Of a stretch of 64,000 bases of DNA, positions 33,709 through 46,023 are shown piece after piece. The notes beneath the pieces are model-generated. The model was not told where the DNA came from and made no database searches. It saw only the letters and a program-made list of their open reading frames with translations. A program made the position numbers and the translations under genes. Source of the DNA: Pictodentalium vernedei (lineage: Eukaryota; Mollusca; Scaphopoda; Dentaliida; Dentaliidae); assembly GCA_031216915.1 (NCBI GenBank), contig CM062289.1, forward strand, positions 20,376,520-20,440,519, written 5' to 3'. Within the stretch, counting starts at the first letter, position 1; each line of letters begins with the position of its first letter.

Positions 33709-33836
33709 CTTCAGAAAGTCAAAAGTCAGAAATGAACATAGTAAAACTGAAGAATATAGAATCGGCAGCAAACTTAGAAATAACCGACTACAGTGGACCG
33801 TTTTTACCTGAATACTTCCTATCCTCTTCTGACAAG
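33709..33836 (+). CDS. tbrg4: TBRG4/FASTKD4-like gene, exon 2
   Basis: 128-nt exon between acceptor TTTACATGTAG (33698-33708) and donor GACAAG|GTAATT (33836/33837). It starts with two bases that complete the split codon left by exon 1 (G|CT, Ala) and ends in phase 0. It encodes about 42 residues, including VKLKNIESAANLEITDYSGP and FLPEYFL. The pattern 'leucine-rich, then LE..x.Y.GP.LP' is the conserved FAST_1/FAST_2 boundary of the FASTK family and fits TBRG4 closely. The preceding intron is 16.7 kb. Positions 33837-34770 show no feature besides a short hairpin at about 34022-34050. Confidence 0.87.
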
Positions 33837-34770
33837 GTAATTCATGGAAGCAAGCCTGAAAATAATTTTCATTGTGCTTCCAGACAAAATGTCAGACACC
33901 AAATGAATCATGTCTGTCATTTAAGAATGTTATCTGACATATTACAAAATGGAGTTTGAGTATTCGAAATAATGTGTTTTGGGTTTATATGTACCTTCAT
34001 CTTAAAACTGCTCAGAATTCATCCAACCATACCTTGCCAAACAAGGTATGATTGGTTTCATTTTGAATTGGAACTGAATAACCCTTCAGACATAATTTAG
34101 ATACATAAATGGCTATATCAAATCGTATTCCTTCACTTGCTGTTAATACTGATGAGCTGTACAGTCAGTTTCTTCACACTTCCCAACTTGCCAGAACCAG
34201 AAATCACAATAATCATTAATTTTAGGCTTGCTAGTTATGTACATGATTTCCAGCATGCATGATGTTCTGATCACTGAACTTCATTGATAATTTTGGCATC
34301 AGACATTTTGACTGATGATTTTAAATCTCAGTCAGACATTGGCCTTTTTGTACCTGACATTGTCCTTGTCTGACCACTTATTTTCTGGTATGCATGGAAG
34401 GCATCAACAATAAATCAAAAAATTATTTCTTTGTGATGAAAAATCTAAATGATCAACATATCTTTTTCCCCATTTTCCATTGTTCATTTCTTGATGAAGG
34501 ATGCACCCATTGCCTTATGTTACAGTAAGAATAAAATCCTCACTCTCTGATTGGACAAGACCTTGTATAGTTTTACGGCTTTGTTAGCATATGTTACCAA
34601 CCACTTCATTTTTCTCGATTTTTTTCACTTGTACCGCAACAATGTTCTGAATGAAGTGTTGTTTGAATTACAAATCAGTTTACGTTTTGAACTAAGACGG
34701 TCTGACCTCGACCATTATCTGATTTAATGATTATTTGTCCAACGAGATCGTATTGTACACAAGAGGTTTA

Positions 34771-36571
34771 TTAGCTCACCTGACTGAAAGTCAGGCCAGC
34801 TATAGTGATCACTCACCATCCGTCATTCGTGAACATGGTGTTTGCGCCTTCTCCTCCAAAACTGCTGAACCGATTCAAGTGAAATTTGAGATAATTGTTT
34901 GTTATGACATCGCATTTTGATTTTGTTCAAATCTAGTTGCCTCGCCTCTCAGTAGGTCCACACCCAAAAAGCATGCTTAAATCTTAAAAAATCTTCTCAT
35001 GAACCAGCAGCAGCAGAGACTTGATATTTGGTGTGCAGCTTCCTTCTGAGGTGTAGACTCTGATTTGTTCAAGAGAAGTTCGAGGAGCTATATTTGCTGT
35101 CGTTCGTTTTGGGAGGGGCAAGAATTTTCTGCCCGCACCAAATTTCTATTTTCCAAACCGAGAGGCTGATTTGAACCAAATTTCATGTGGCTAAAAGTAG
35201 AAAAAATTAAAATGCCCATATCTCCAAAACTACACTGCACTGAGAATTCTTATTTGATGTGAAGATTTCTTAGGACCAACAGAATGGAATGGTCAAAAAA
35301 AATTGCTATCAGTTTTTTCATAGGGTACTTTTTTGTGACTTTGAAAAAGTGCTGAGTCAGCATTTTTTAACACTGTGGGTAATGGGAAAAATATTTAAGA
35401 CTACTCTTCTCCCAAACCACTGACCCAAAAGCTTTCAAATTTCACATATAACATCTTTGTAAGATTGTTTCCCATGTTTATTGAAATCAAATTCCTGGGT
35501 CCATATTTGGGCTCTCTATGGGAGCCCAAATGTTTAAATTAGTGCAGTATGAGGAATATTCTTTAAAAATCTTCTTCTTCAGATCCACCAATCAGAATCT
35601 TTTAATATTTGGTATGCAGCATCCTTAGGGGAGTGAGATTCAAGTTTGTTCAAGCCATGTCCCTGGGTTCATATTTGGGCTCACTGTGGAAGCCCGAATT
35701 ATAACTTAGTTCAATATGAGAAATTTTCTTTAAAAATAATCTTCTTCAGATCCAGCAGTTGGAATGTTTTGATATGCAGCATCCTTAGGGGGGGGGGGGG
35801 GGGGGGGGGGGGGGTGGGTGAGATTCAAGTTTGTTCAAACCATGTCCCTAGGTCCATATTCGGACTCACTGTGGGAGCTTGAATTGTAACTTGGTTCAAA
35901 ATGAGGAATTTTCTTTAAAAATCTTCTTCTTCAGATCCATCAGTCGGAATGTTTTGATATTTTATATGTAGCATCCTTAGGGGGTGAGATTCAAGTTTGT
36001 TCAAGCTGAATCCCTGGGTTTATATTTGGGCTCACTGTGGGAGCCCAAATTATAGCTTAGTTCAAAATGAGGAATTTTCCTTAATAATCTTCTTCTTCAG
36101 ATCCAGCAGTCAGAATGTTTTGATATTTGGTATGCAGCATCCTTAATGGGGTGAGATTCAAGTTTGTTCAAGCCATGTCCCTGGGTTGATATTTTGGCTC
36201 CCAGTGGGAGCCTGAATTATAACTTAGTTCAATATGAGAAATATTCTTCAAAAATCTTCTTCACATCCACCAGTTAGAATCTTTTGATATTTGGTATACA
36301 GTATCCTCAGGGAGGTGAGATATAAGTTTGTAAAAGCCAAGTTCCTGGGGTCATATTTGGGCTCCCTATGGGAGCCCGAACTATTACTTAGTTCAATATG
36401 AGGAATATTCTTTAAAAATCTTCTCTTTTTTTTTTTAGATCCACTGGTCCGAATCTTTGAATATTTGGTATAAGCTTTTCTTATGAGGGGCAGTTGCAAC
36501 TTGTTCAAATCAATTCCCAAGGTTGATGTTTAGGCTACAATGTCAGGTGAGCGCCCTCAGGCCCCCTTGTT
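34771..36571 (+). mobile_element. Helitron-like array element H1
   Basis: Starts TTAGCTCACCTGACTGAAAG with a hairpin (GCTCACCTGAC/GTCAGGCCAGC), then a head conserved with H4 and H5 (for example AGCAGAGACTTGATATTTGG). About six tandem units follow, around 165-185 bp (landmark CTTCTTCAGATCCA at about 35580, 35748, 35933, 36100, 36258, 36438). The end reads GTCAGGTGAGCG...AGGCCCCCTTGTTT. A GC hairpin next to a CTTGTT end recalls Helitron 3' ends. No helicase gene is present. Confidence 0.75.
35788..35814 (+). repeat. 27-base poly-G tract inside H1
   Basis: Grown from the short G run of the array unit (CCTTAGGGG in sister units). It could form a G-quadruplex. Similar runs occur at 44454-44466 and 6689-6702. 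A 26-base C run lies at 42280-42305. Confidence 0.9.
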
Positions 36572-36852
36572 TACTAAACTTGTTATTGTTAAAAGTTGTC
36601 TTGTTCATTCCATGAACTGGGGTTTTGGTCTATGAGGTGGGTCTGATTGGAACATATACATTATTGTGATTAATTAACAATAACATGGTCTGGGGTTTGC
36701 ACAGGGCTTATATTTCATCTAAATTTGGTAGAATTCATTTGGAGTCTCACGAAAATTGTTGCGAGAATACATACCTGCTATGAGTGTCCCAGGATCCCAT
36801 GAGGCCATCATGGATGGTTGAATCCCTGTTGTTTACTGATAACATGTGTTAA

Positions 36853-37108
36853 GCCTTTACCCAACACAACTTTTTATTTTTTAAAAGATGAACTAAACTG
36901 GATTTTTTTTAAAAAGAAGTAAACGATGTTAACCAATATAACCTCACAAATATGACTGTCATTGGAACTGGCTCGTTGACCCAGTTCCAATAACAGCCAT
37001 ATATGTACAATTTTGTTGATAGCGTCAGGATATTTCAGGTCATGTTGGCCTTGTATTGGTCAGTTTGCTGCCACGGTGTCAGTTGCTGCCACTGTGTTAG
37101 GTAAACGG
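36853..37108. mobile_element. MITE family B, copy B7 (diverged)
   Basis: TTAA at 36849-36852 and 37109-37112. End GCCTTTACCCAAC. Centre GGAACTGG...CCCAGTTCC, where the arms differ from other copies but still pair. Positions 37113-38760 show no supported gene. Confidence 0.78.
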
Positions 37109-38762
37109 TTAAATTGACTCAATTGTTTTCATGCGAATCCTAACAGGGGTGAAGCTACAATTAACATGGATTCTTGCTGGTTTTGTTGCGCGAATCTTTG
37201 CATGCATCTATTCTCAGGTTCTTGTGAAAATATAAGCCCTATTTGCAGCTCGGTGTGTACATAAACTTCAATCCACAAACCTCCGAGAATGTTACCATCA
37301 ATTCATCACAATACATGTAAGTTATCATATTGCCCTACTGCGAGAGCTGTAGCTGTCTTTTTCTTGATCGGATGATGATTTGGTCGTAGTGCACTACCAA
37401 CAGTGTGTTGCGAGTTCATGAATATAAAATATAATATACATAAAATATTGCGAAATAAAGACCTAACGGAGGAAAAAAATAAAAATAGCATAAAAAATTC
37501 ATTGTTTTGGCTGTTTTTTTTTTTACAAGTGAGGTATTCCATGATGTTGTGAGAAGTAACACAGACAAAGACAATTCATGGTGTTCTTTTGTCATCATAG
37601 TGCTCACCCACGCAGTGGCGTGGGCGCACATAGGTAACCCAAGTACGTATCCATGATTTTATAATTTTTCTATATACCATGCAACAGAGTTTGGGGTGCC
37701 ATCTGCCGGCGTGGCTCTCCCACTGGCAAAAAATCCAGAATCATTGTAACGGATATTTAATTGTTTTTGGCTTTTCAAAGGACATTATGTAAAATATATT
37801 GTCGCAGAATGCTGGAAACTATGAGAAATAATTAAGTAATGAAGTGACTTTCGAAGTTAGGTGGTTGTTGGCGAGTTTGGTATTGTTTGAAAGTTCGAAG
37901 TGCCAATGTCGTCCGTTGCCGGTTTCGTCAGATTCAAAAGCCCAGCTTCAATTTTAATTGAGAATGTTTGCTTCACAAAAAGTTGACAACGAATAAAAAT
38001 AATAAAACCAGTGATTTATTGACACTTTTAGTGGGCCTTTTTCATTTGTGGAGAACATAGCCCGATTTCCTTAGAAACAGCCGGAGTTCGGATGAATTCA
38101 AGTTATGTTGACGTACGGTCTGGGGAAATCTTTGTTTTCAAAACACGGGCATGCAGTCTTGTAGTAAAATTTTACAGAAACAGACATGCACGCGAATAGC
38201 GATATTCGTTTATTTCCAAGATTTTTCTTCACAAATTCACTGGCTCTAGTCTATGAACTATTTTTACCAGTGATACAATACAATGTCAGTTTAAGACTGT
38301 CAGAATTACAGTGTAGCGGCCAGCCAATTTTGTCATCCGACGTGTTCTCCTGAAGGCTAAATACCAGAACCACTCAGAACTCCCATTTAAATTACACTTC
38401 CTCTGTGTTTTGGTAAACAATGTTTTAATTCCTGGATGCTTTAGGCTTTGCAACCAGAATAGAACTGAATTCATCCGCAAACTAATCAATGTCGTCGCCC
38501 TCCTCGTCTGACCAACATATGGAGGTGGGAATTCTGATAATTAGTACATGTGTGTTTCTCCAAAAATGGCAAAAAAAACCCGTTTAAAAAGCCTAAATAC
38601 CAACCTCCCCAGAACCGACCTCTAAATAACATTTGCACGCTGGTTCCAGAAAAAATATTTCATTTCTACTAATTCTAGTTTGTTTTAGCATTCAAAAGGA
38701 AACTGAAATTTAATTTATTACAAAATGTGTGACGGCATTTCTGTCTGTCCATCCATCCATCA

Positions 38763-38960
38763 GTGAGTTGCAAAACTCATAGTCTGGACGATTCGTACCT
38801 CTGGCAATTGGTACCTTTTGCTGGACAATTCGTACCCCCGATGCCTGAACAATTCGTGCCTTTTCCAAGCCCAGGACAATTTGTACCCCTCCTCTGGGCA
38901 GTATCTGACAGTTCGTACCCACCCTGGACAGTTTGTATTCGCTTCTGCAAATTCATACCC
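38763..38960 (+). repeat. degenerate minisatellite with GGACAATTCGTACC units
   Basis: About seven units of 16-30 bp contain GGAC(A/G)ATTCGTACC or close variants. It follows a CTGTCTGTCCATCCATCC tract. The open frames on both strands across it are products of the repeat. Confidence 0.7.
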
Positions 38961-39359
38961 TGTTTAATTAACCCCCTCTGAAAAAATATACATGGAGATG
39001 GGGTTGGGAGAGGATTATAAACTTGGAGAAAGGATAAAAAAAGGCAATGTCATTTCTATTATTTTAAAAAGACATAGAATATCAAATTTCATTACTTAAA
39101 GTGAAAAGCAAGTAGACACTTAAAAGATCCATCGTCACAATGGCAAAAAGAAAATGCTCTTTTGAGGGAGCTCAGAATTAAATTAATTAAATTATTAAGG
39201 CGACACGCTCTTTAATTTATTATTTGGGACGTCATAAAATTATTTATTGTTAGATCTTCACCAATTTAAAGAATTATTGTGGCTTCATTAAAAAAAATAG
39301 TGTTTTAACTGTAAAACTACATCCATTACTATCTACTATAAATTTTCTTTTACCACGTA

Positions 39360-40500
39360 AATGGATGGATTTTGTGCACATACCAATATAGTAGTCTGAT
39401 ACTAGTGTTGTCAGGGTCCCCATGTTATAGCACAAAACTACATTAACAATTGTCCCTCTACCACCCATACTGAACCCCTCAGCTGATGAGAAAGTTAACA
39501 GCATACACTCTCAGTTTCCTATGATTTGCTTTAGTACTGCAGCAATCAGGGTCCACCGAGTTTTTTTTGCTATTTGACAACCCTGTCCTGGCTCGTCTCA
39601 CTATATTTTTCATTGTATGTCAGTTAGTATTCCTATGTACAGACTGTCACTTTCAAAATATGTGATTGCATGTCTGTCTGTCCATCATACCATTTCTCTG
39701 TACATGTAGCCTGTCACTTTCAAGATATGTGATTGCATGTCTGTCTGTCCATCATACAAAGTGTTGATTTTTTTTTCATTTGCACAGTTCTACATAATCA
39801 ATAACTGGCAATTGATCCCCCCCTCCCATACACAAATATATTAAACATTAAAGAGCACTACATTCCTGGAGCAAATATCTGAGTCATCCTCACTGGGTAC
39901 TATGCATACATGTATTTTCCATAATTTCACTCTTTTTAACAGAATGGGTGCCTGCAGGGATTAAATCGAAGGTTGTAAACGAGCCCCTGTGGGTACATGT
40001 ACTTGTGGGACACGCACATCACTACAAAATCAATATTTCATGGTTTTAGGCATTTTAACAGTGCTATGAGATACCTTAGGAGCAGTGCTCAGCTGGCCAT
40101 ACCGTTGGAAAAAATCAGTGTTTAATGTTTTGTCAGTGCCATACCAATGACTCAAGGTCCCTTAACTGAGAAAGTGAGGCTTTTTTCACAAGAGTGGCAA
40201 AATATTCATCAAATGCATTGTGACATATCTTCAGAAGCCAGAATGTGATTTAAAAACTATCACAAATGGGAAATTTAATATCACAAGAGGTTTGTTTTGC
40301 GTCAACATCAATTAATTTATGAATTTTAGTTTTTTGATAAAAAGGGGCATACTAGGGGGGACACCTTCAGGGCTATATTTTGCCACATTAGTATGTACAT
40401 GTAGAAGAAAATTTGACATCAGTTGTTTGGATAAAATGGTACTGTCTATTGATATTGGTGAATTATATAGCTGCAACCCCAATTTTTGAATCACAATTGA
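39360..40500 (+). repeat. duplicated block Q1
   Basis: Aligns with Q2 (about 41640-42840) in order: TAGTAGTCTGATACTA, CCATGTTATAGCACAAAACT, CTCTCAGTTTCCTATGATTT, GCATGTCTGTCTGTCCA, and CATCAATTAATTTATGAATT. It contains its own internal 75-bp duplication near 39640-39760. No protein is supported. Confidence 0.72.
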
Positions 40501-41000
40501 CATTCATATTGTTTCGTGGGGTTGGAACACCACTCTTTGTCTTGGTATATGGTTAAATGAGACAAATTTTTCCTCAAAGTATTGCATGCTGATGCAGATT
40601 TTAGTTTTATTTTGGGATTAGGTTAGTTTTCAAAGAAAAGCTAGATGAATTCCTTACCTCTCAGCTTACTCTTTAGGTAACAGAGTAGAAAAATGTATTG
40701 GAGGCAACAGCAGTTTTTAAGCCATTTGACACAGTTTGGACAGTTTTCTTTAAAACAACAAATTTCCTATGTTTTTAACTCAGTGGAAGCCAAACGTTGA
40801 ATTCTCATGCAGAAATGACTCTTTTGTCACTTGAAAGAGGTAAAATGTATCTTTGATAGGATTGGGGTTGATTAAGGAAATACATAATTTGGCTTCCAAA
40901 CCTGTTTTAATTATTATTTTGAGAGATTATTTCACATTTAAAAATGCATTGGGGTACCACACACCTTACAGTACTTTTTTATTGTTTTGAAAAAATTATT

Positions 41001-41045
41001 TATAGTCCTTACTGACAAAAACGTTTTTTGTCAGTAAGGACTATA
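41001..41045. repeat. short perfect hairpin
   Basis: Arms TATAGTCCTTACTGACAAAA and its exact inverse, separated by about four bases. No terminal repeats found around it. Confidence 0.75.
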
Positions 41046-41318
41046 TATTGCAAGCAAATTCACATCTTGAGCAAGTGTAGCCTCCAGTGGCACAATACAG
41101 CCTTCAGCAAATGCCAAATAACAACCAATTTTACCCTAGGTGTACACATGTATAAATAAATGTAATTAAACCATGGTTCCTTATCATAGTACTAGGGGCA
41201 GAGGGGGATTCCAATCTTCCAACCCTCTTCCAAATCACCATTCAAACCCACAGTCAGAAAACCCATATAGCACTTTTATTTAGTGGTATTTAGATGTTTG
41301 TCTGAATTATGCTGTTAA

Positions 41319-41545
41319 CCTTTTACTTAACATGAAAAGCTGATTACCTTTGCCCACAAACTTATTGACTCACTAATTTTTTATGTCAAAAACATGACTT
41401 TTTACACCATTGGAATGACCTCATTCCAATGAGGGGTCATAAGCTATCTTTTTGACACAAAAAAACCGAGAAAATAATGAACATGGATTGGCAATATACT
41501 TGTGAATTGCACCAGCAGCTTTTGACCGTTATATTTGGTAAAGGG
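41319..41545. mobile_element. MITE family B, copy B8
   Basis: TTAA at 41315-41318 and 41546-41549. Left end CCTTTTACTTAAC, right end TTTGGTAAAGGG. Centre shortened to GGAATGACCTCATTCC. Confidence 0.82.
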
Positions 41546-41639
41546 TTAAAAAATGTTAGAAAATAATTTCTTCATTGAAAGAGTATTTTGGAACACAAAT
41601 TTGGGGGTGGGGTATAGTGGAAAAAATAACACAGTAAAG

Positions 41640-42840
41640 TTGCAAATGTGAATGAATGTCATTTGTGCACAGCTACCAATAAAGCAGTCTAGTACTAATA
41701 AAGTAGTCTAGTACTAAATTTTTCCTCTTATTTGATGAACGGCCCTCTGTTTTTAGGTCGGAACAAGTTCTCTGAGGGTTATACTTGACAAAGATATTTG
41801 AATCCCAAAATTAAAGTGATGCGATCAAATTTTGTTTAGTTCGAGCGATGTTGTCACGGTTCCCATGTTAAAGCACAAAACTACAGTGTCAACTGTGAAA
41901 TATTGTTCTCTCCTTGAATCAAGTCCCTACCTCCCACCCACCCATATTGAAGCCTCAGTTGATGAGAAACAATTGGAAAGACTGTACAGTATGTTTGGGG
42001 AAACTAAAGTCAATCTCATACACTCTCAGGTTCCTATGATTTGCTTTGGTACTGCAGCACTCAGGGTCCATTGAGGCTTTTTCTGTTTGACAATCTTGTC
42101 CTGGCTCTTCTAACAAAATTTTCCATTGTATGTCAGTTTTTATTTCTGTGTAGACTTTCAATTTGTGTAACTGCATGTCTCTCTGTCCACCAGACAGAGT
42201 GTTTCTTTGCTTTTCATTTGCCTGGTTGTACATTTTCATTAACTGGCAGCTGACTATATTTCACACTCCCCCGCACCCTCCCCCCCCCCCCCCCCCCCCC
42301 CCCCCACCCCCATTCACACACAAATACATGTATATTAAACACTAAGAAAAAACAATTTTTTTTAGCAAATATCTCATTCATCCTCCTTGGAGACATATTT
42401 TTCACAATTTCACTCTTTTTATCAGAATGGGTGTTTGTGGGAATTAAATCCAAGGTTGTGAAAGTACCCTAATGGATACTTGCTGCTCAAGCAAAGCACC
42501 ACAAAATCAATATTGAATGCTTTTAGGCATTTTAACAGTGCTATGATATACCACATGAGCAGTACTGGTCATACTGCTGAAACAAGCAATGTTTTATGTT
42601 TTGTCAGTACCATACCAATGACTCTAGGTGCCTTAACTGAGAAAACTGGCTTTTTGTTTTTTACAAAAATTACAAATGATTCACCAAACACATGATGTGA
42701 AATGTCTTCAGAAGCCTGAATGTAATTTAAAAACGATCACAAGTAGGATATTTAATGCCACAAGTTGTTTGTTTTGTGTCAACATTAATTAATGTATGAA
42801 TTATATCATGTTTTTGAGGGGGGGGCATATTCATTGAGGG
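41640..42840 (+). repeat. duplicated block Q2
   Basis: Second copy of Q1. It contains the C26 tract at 42280-42305 where Q1 has a short C run (39818-39826). A third partial copy follows at 43216-43440. Confidence 0.72.
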
Positions 42841-42879
42841 CTATTTTTTTTTTTTTAATTTTTACCACATTCAGTATTT

Positions 42880-43215
42880 AGTTCGCCCCCTGGGTGCACC
42901 GGGACGACATCTGGAAGTCTGAGACTGCTGGTAGCGCCTTAGTGCGCTCATGGGACGAATTGCTACACCAGGTTCACGGAATATAGGTTTGTAAAACTCT
43001 GACCGCACCCCATACCCACCTCACTATAATTCACCTACCAACAATACCATTAATATAGGGACACCCCTTTATTTACATTGTGCCCCTCTACACTTTACCT
43101 GCTCCATTGTCCTCATTCTAATTGTCTGATGATATTTTATTTGCTGTATCTCATGTACCATAAATATGGTTTGAGCGTAATAAAGTAAAGTTAAATTTAA
43201 AGTATAAATTTCCCA
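42880..43215 (+). mobile_element. insertion between Q2 and Q3, possible retroelement 3' end
   Basis: GC-richer segment beginning GTTCGCCCCCTGGGTGCACC and ending GTAATAAAGTAAAG, unlike the surrounding Q sequence. The A-rich AATAAAGTAAAG end looks like a LINE or SINE tail. No coding frame; family unknown. Confidence 0.4.
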
Positions 43216-43440
43216 TTTGTGATAGTTTTGTCGCAAGATGATTGTTTTGTGTCAACATCAATTAATTTACGAATTATATCATAGTTGTTGATGAAAAGGA
43301 GTATGGGGGGGGGAGGGGGGGGGGGCACATTCATTGAGGGCTATTTTTTACCACATCGGTTTGTGGAAGGAAATTTGACATCATGTGCTACGTGGGGTGG
43401 AGCGGGGAAGGGGGGTGCAATGGATGCAAAACCAGTTTAT
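43216..43440 (+). repeat. partial block Q3
   Basis: Repeats the last part of Q1/Q2 (TGTCAACATCAATTAATTTA, GAATTATATCATAG, a G tract, then GGGCTATTTTTTACCACAT). Confidence 0.65.
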
Positions 43441-43599
43441 TTAAGGATATGTGGACGTGTGAATGGCATCAATAATTAGGCCGCATTGAAACTACTCTTT
43501 TTTCAAATTTATTTCCCCTTCACCTTGTGTGAGGACAATAATAATCCTTATGAATCATTGTATTATGATCAGTCACAAAACAAACGTCAACACAACAAC

Positions 43600-43960
43600 T
43601 CTATGAAATGGTCCGCATAGATTTTCGAACTCGACCAAGACATTGTTCCTTGAAACCCATGTGCCAAATATCTGTCAAATCGGTTGATGTTTCTTGAAGT
43701 ATCACGCTACCAAGCTCAAAATTAGCAGATTTCAACAAAGGGACATAACTCTTGAGAAAAAGCGCTGACACGCCCTATTTTGCGTCATCGCGTGTTGCAC
43801 GCGCATATCAAGCTACGTACCAAATATCAAAACCCATCCAGAAATAACTAAGTTTTTTGGCAAAAAAGGCCGCCTGCCCGGCGACCGGCCCTCGCCATAC
43901 CATAGTCAATTTTTTGTTGTTGAAAAATTTGACTAAAAATAGGAAACTAATTGAATAGAA
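43600..43960 (+). repeat. unclassified dispersed-looking repeat
   Basis: Reads TCTATGAAATGGTCCGCATAG...GCCCGGCGACCGGCC...GTTGAAAAATTTGAC. Style and base composition differ from the flanks. Only one copy is in the window, so repeat status is inferred from its resemblance to other dispersed elements here. Confidence 0.3.
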
Positions 43961-44169
43961 TTAAATAAGTATGCCTAATGATATCACACAAAATAAAGAC
44001 AAATATGCTTTTTAAACTGCCAGCAATTGCGTATCAAATAATATTAACGTCTTACTTTTGTTAACGATTCCTTCGTTTTACTTTCGCCCTGAGAGATTCA
44101 TCAATTATGTTCCCTACATGGGTCAAATTGGAGGGTGTGGGGGGGGGGGGGGGGGCGTATGGATGAATT

Positions 44170-45017
44170 TTAGCTCACCGAAGGGAGCTTAACTTATCAC
44201 TTGCCGTCCATCGTCGTCCATCGTGAACTTTACATTATCGATTTCTCCTCCCAAACTACTGGACCAAATTGAACCAAATTTGGTGTGAATGTTCCTTATA
44301 TGTCAATTCAAGTTTCTACAAATAACCTTGCCGCGCTCACAAGGGGCACCACAAGGGGCATTACTCTGATAGCACCCATACTTCTTTTTTAAATCTTCTA
44401 CTCCAGAACCATCATTTAGAATCTTTTGATTTGGTATATAACATCTCTAGGGGTGGGGGGGGGGTGGGGCTGGGTGTCAGTCAGATTCAAGTTTGTTCAA
44501 ATCGAGTCCATGGGTTAATAATCTGGCTCCCAGTAGGAGCCCGAATTTTAACTTAATGAAATATGAGGAAATTTCTTTAAAAATCTTTCATATTTGGTAT
44601 GAATGCTTCCGTATTTGGTATACAACATCTCTAAGAGGGTCAGATTCAAGTTTGTACAAATCGGGTGCCTCAGTTAGTATTTGGGCTCTCTATTGACGCC
44701 CAAAGATTAACTTAATGCAATGTGAGGACATTTCTTTAAAAACCTCCTTCATCTCAAGGGGGATCAGGTTCAAGTTTGTTAAATTTGTGTCCCTGGCTTA
44801 TTATTTGGGCTCTCTACGGGCAGGGTGGGGGTGGCATGGGGAGCATGATAGGTTCAGGTTTGTTCAAATCGTTTCCTTAGTGTTTTTCCATAAAATTTGC
44901 CTTTCATGCCTTCATTCCTTTGTAGTGTTGATGAACCATGTATAACTGCATGTGGCCCCAAATACTTCTTTGAACCACGTTGGCAGGTGAGCGATTAAGG
45001 CCCCTTGGGACCTCTTG
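44170..45017 (+). mobile_element. Helitron-like array element H2 (short)
   Basis: Starts TTAGCTCACCGAAGGGAGCT (hairpin), carries a CCGTCCATCGTCGTCCATCG stretch, then about three irregular units, and ends GGCAGGTGAGCGATTAAGGC...CCTCTTGTTT. Element R2 begins immediately after it. Confidence 0.72.
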
Positions 45018-45019
45018 TT

Positions 45020-45545
45020 TAATCAAGTTGTGACGAAGTCAGGCTTGACATATAGTTTGGTGAATGGCGGACGGGCGTAAACAGTTGGTTTCCGGATGAT
45101 AACTTGATAATGGTTCGACCATATTCATGAAGCTCCATAGGTAGGTTGGCATCGCTGAGTGGAAGAACCCTATTTATTTTGGACTTGCTTGGTCAAAGTT
45201 CAAGGTCACAGTGACTATGACCATAGTAAATTGTAAACAATTGGTTTCCGAATGATAACTTGTCTATGATTAAACTCACATTCATGAAACTTCATAGGAA
45301 GGTTGGCATCGGTGAGAGGAAGAACCGTATTTATTTCGGACTCGCTAGGTGAAAGGTCAAGGTCACAGTGACCTTCAACATAGTAAATTGTAAACAATTG
45401 GTTTCTGGATGATAACTTGACTACACTTGAACTCACATTCTCGAAACTTCATAGGTAGGTTGGCCTAGGTAAGTGGAAGACCCCTATTTATCTTGGACTC
45501 GCTAGGTCAAAGGTCAAGGTCACAGTGACCTTGAATGTAATAAAT
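45020..45545 (+). repeat. array-bearing element R2
   Basis: Same family as R1: hairpin head CAAGTTGTGAC-GAA-GTCAGGCTTG, three units of about 155 bp, palindromes GGTCACAGTGACC at 45361 and 45518. The inverted end seen in R1 is missing because a SINE-like element joins here. Confidence 0.8.
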
Positions 45546-45770
45546 CCAATCGGAATTTTTTTTTTTTTTTTTTTGGGGGGGGTGGATGTGCCCCCATAGC
45601 TGCGCCACTGTGCCCCCACTTGGGCAATCGTGATTAAGTGCCTTGCTTAATGACACAACGCAGTTACCCCTGCTGGGGATCGAACCGTGTATCTCTCGGC
45701 TTGATGTTAGTAGTAAATCATGTACACGATCGACCCACATTGGCCGTATCTCATGTGACATGTCCCAGTT
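45546..45770 (-). mobile_element. SINE-like element with poly-A tail, minus strand
   Basis: T run at 45558-45575 is the tail read in reverse. The inverse of the common SINE body (TTGCTTAATGACACAACGCAG, GTGCCTTGCT) and an inverse B-box-like GGATCGAACC follow. More distant from the SINE at 25073-25405. Confidence 0.6.
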
Positions 45771-46023
45771 ACTTCATTTTTGGTTGTCAATGGTAGCCCG
45801 CGTGAGTGTCATCTTGTGACAACATCCTCATAGTGATACGTGGTCCTAGTGTGCATGCACCGCGCGTTTTGTTAAGGGGAGACGAGTGTATGTCGTCCAT
45901 TTTGTATATCTGAGACTGCCATCTTGGTTTATATGGTAGCACATGGTTGCTATGTGACCCAAAACCTTTTAATAGGAAAGGGGTGTGTTCGGAGGGTGTG
46001 TTCGATTGAATAGGAGTAAATTT

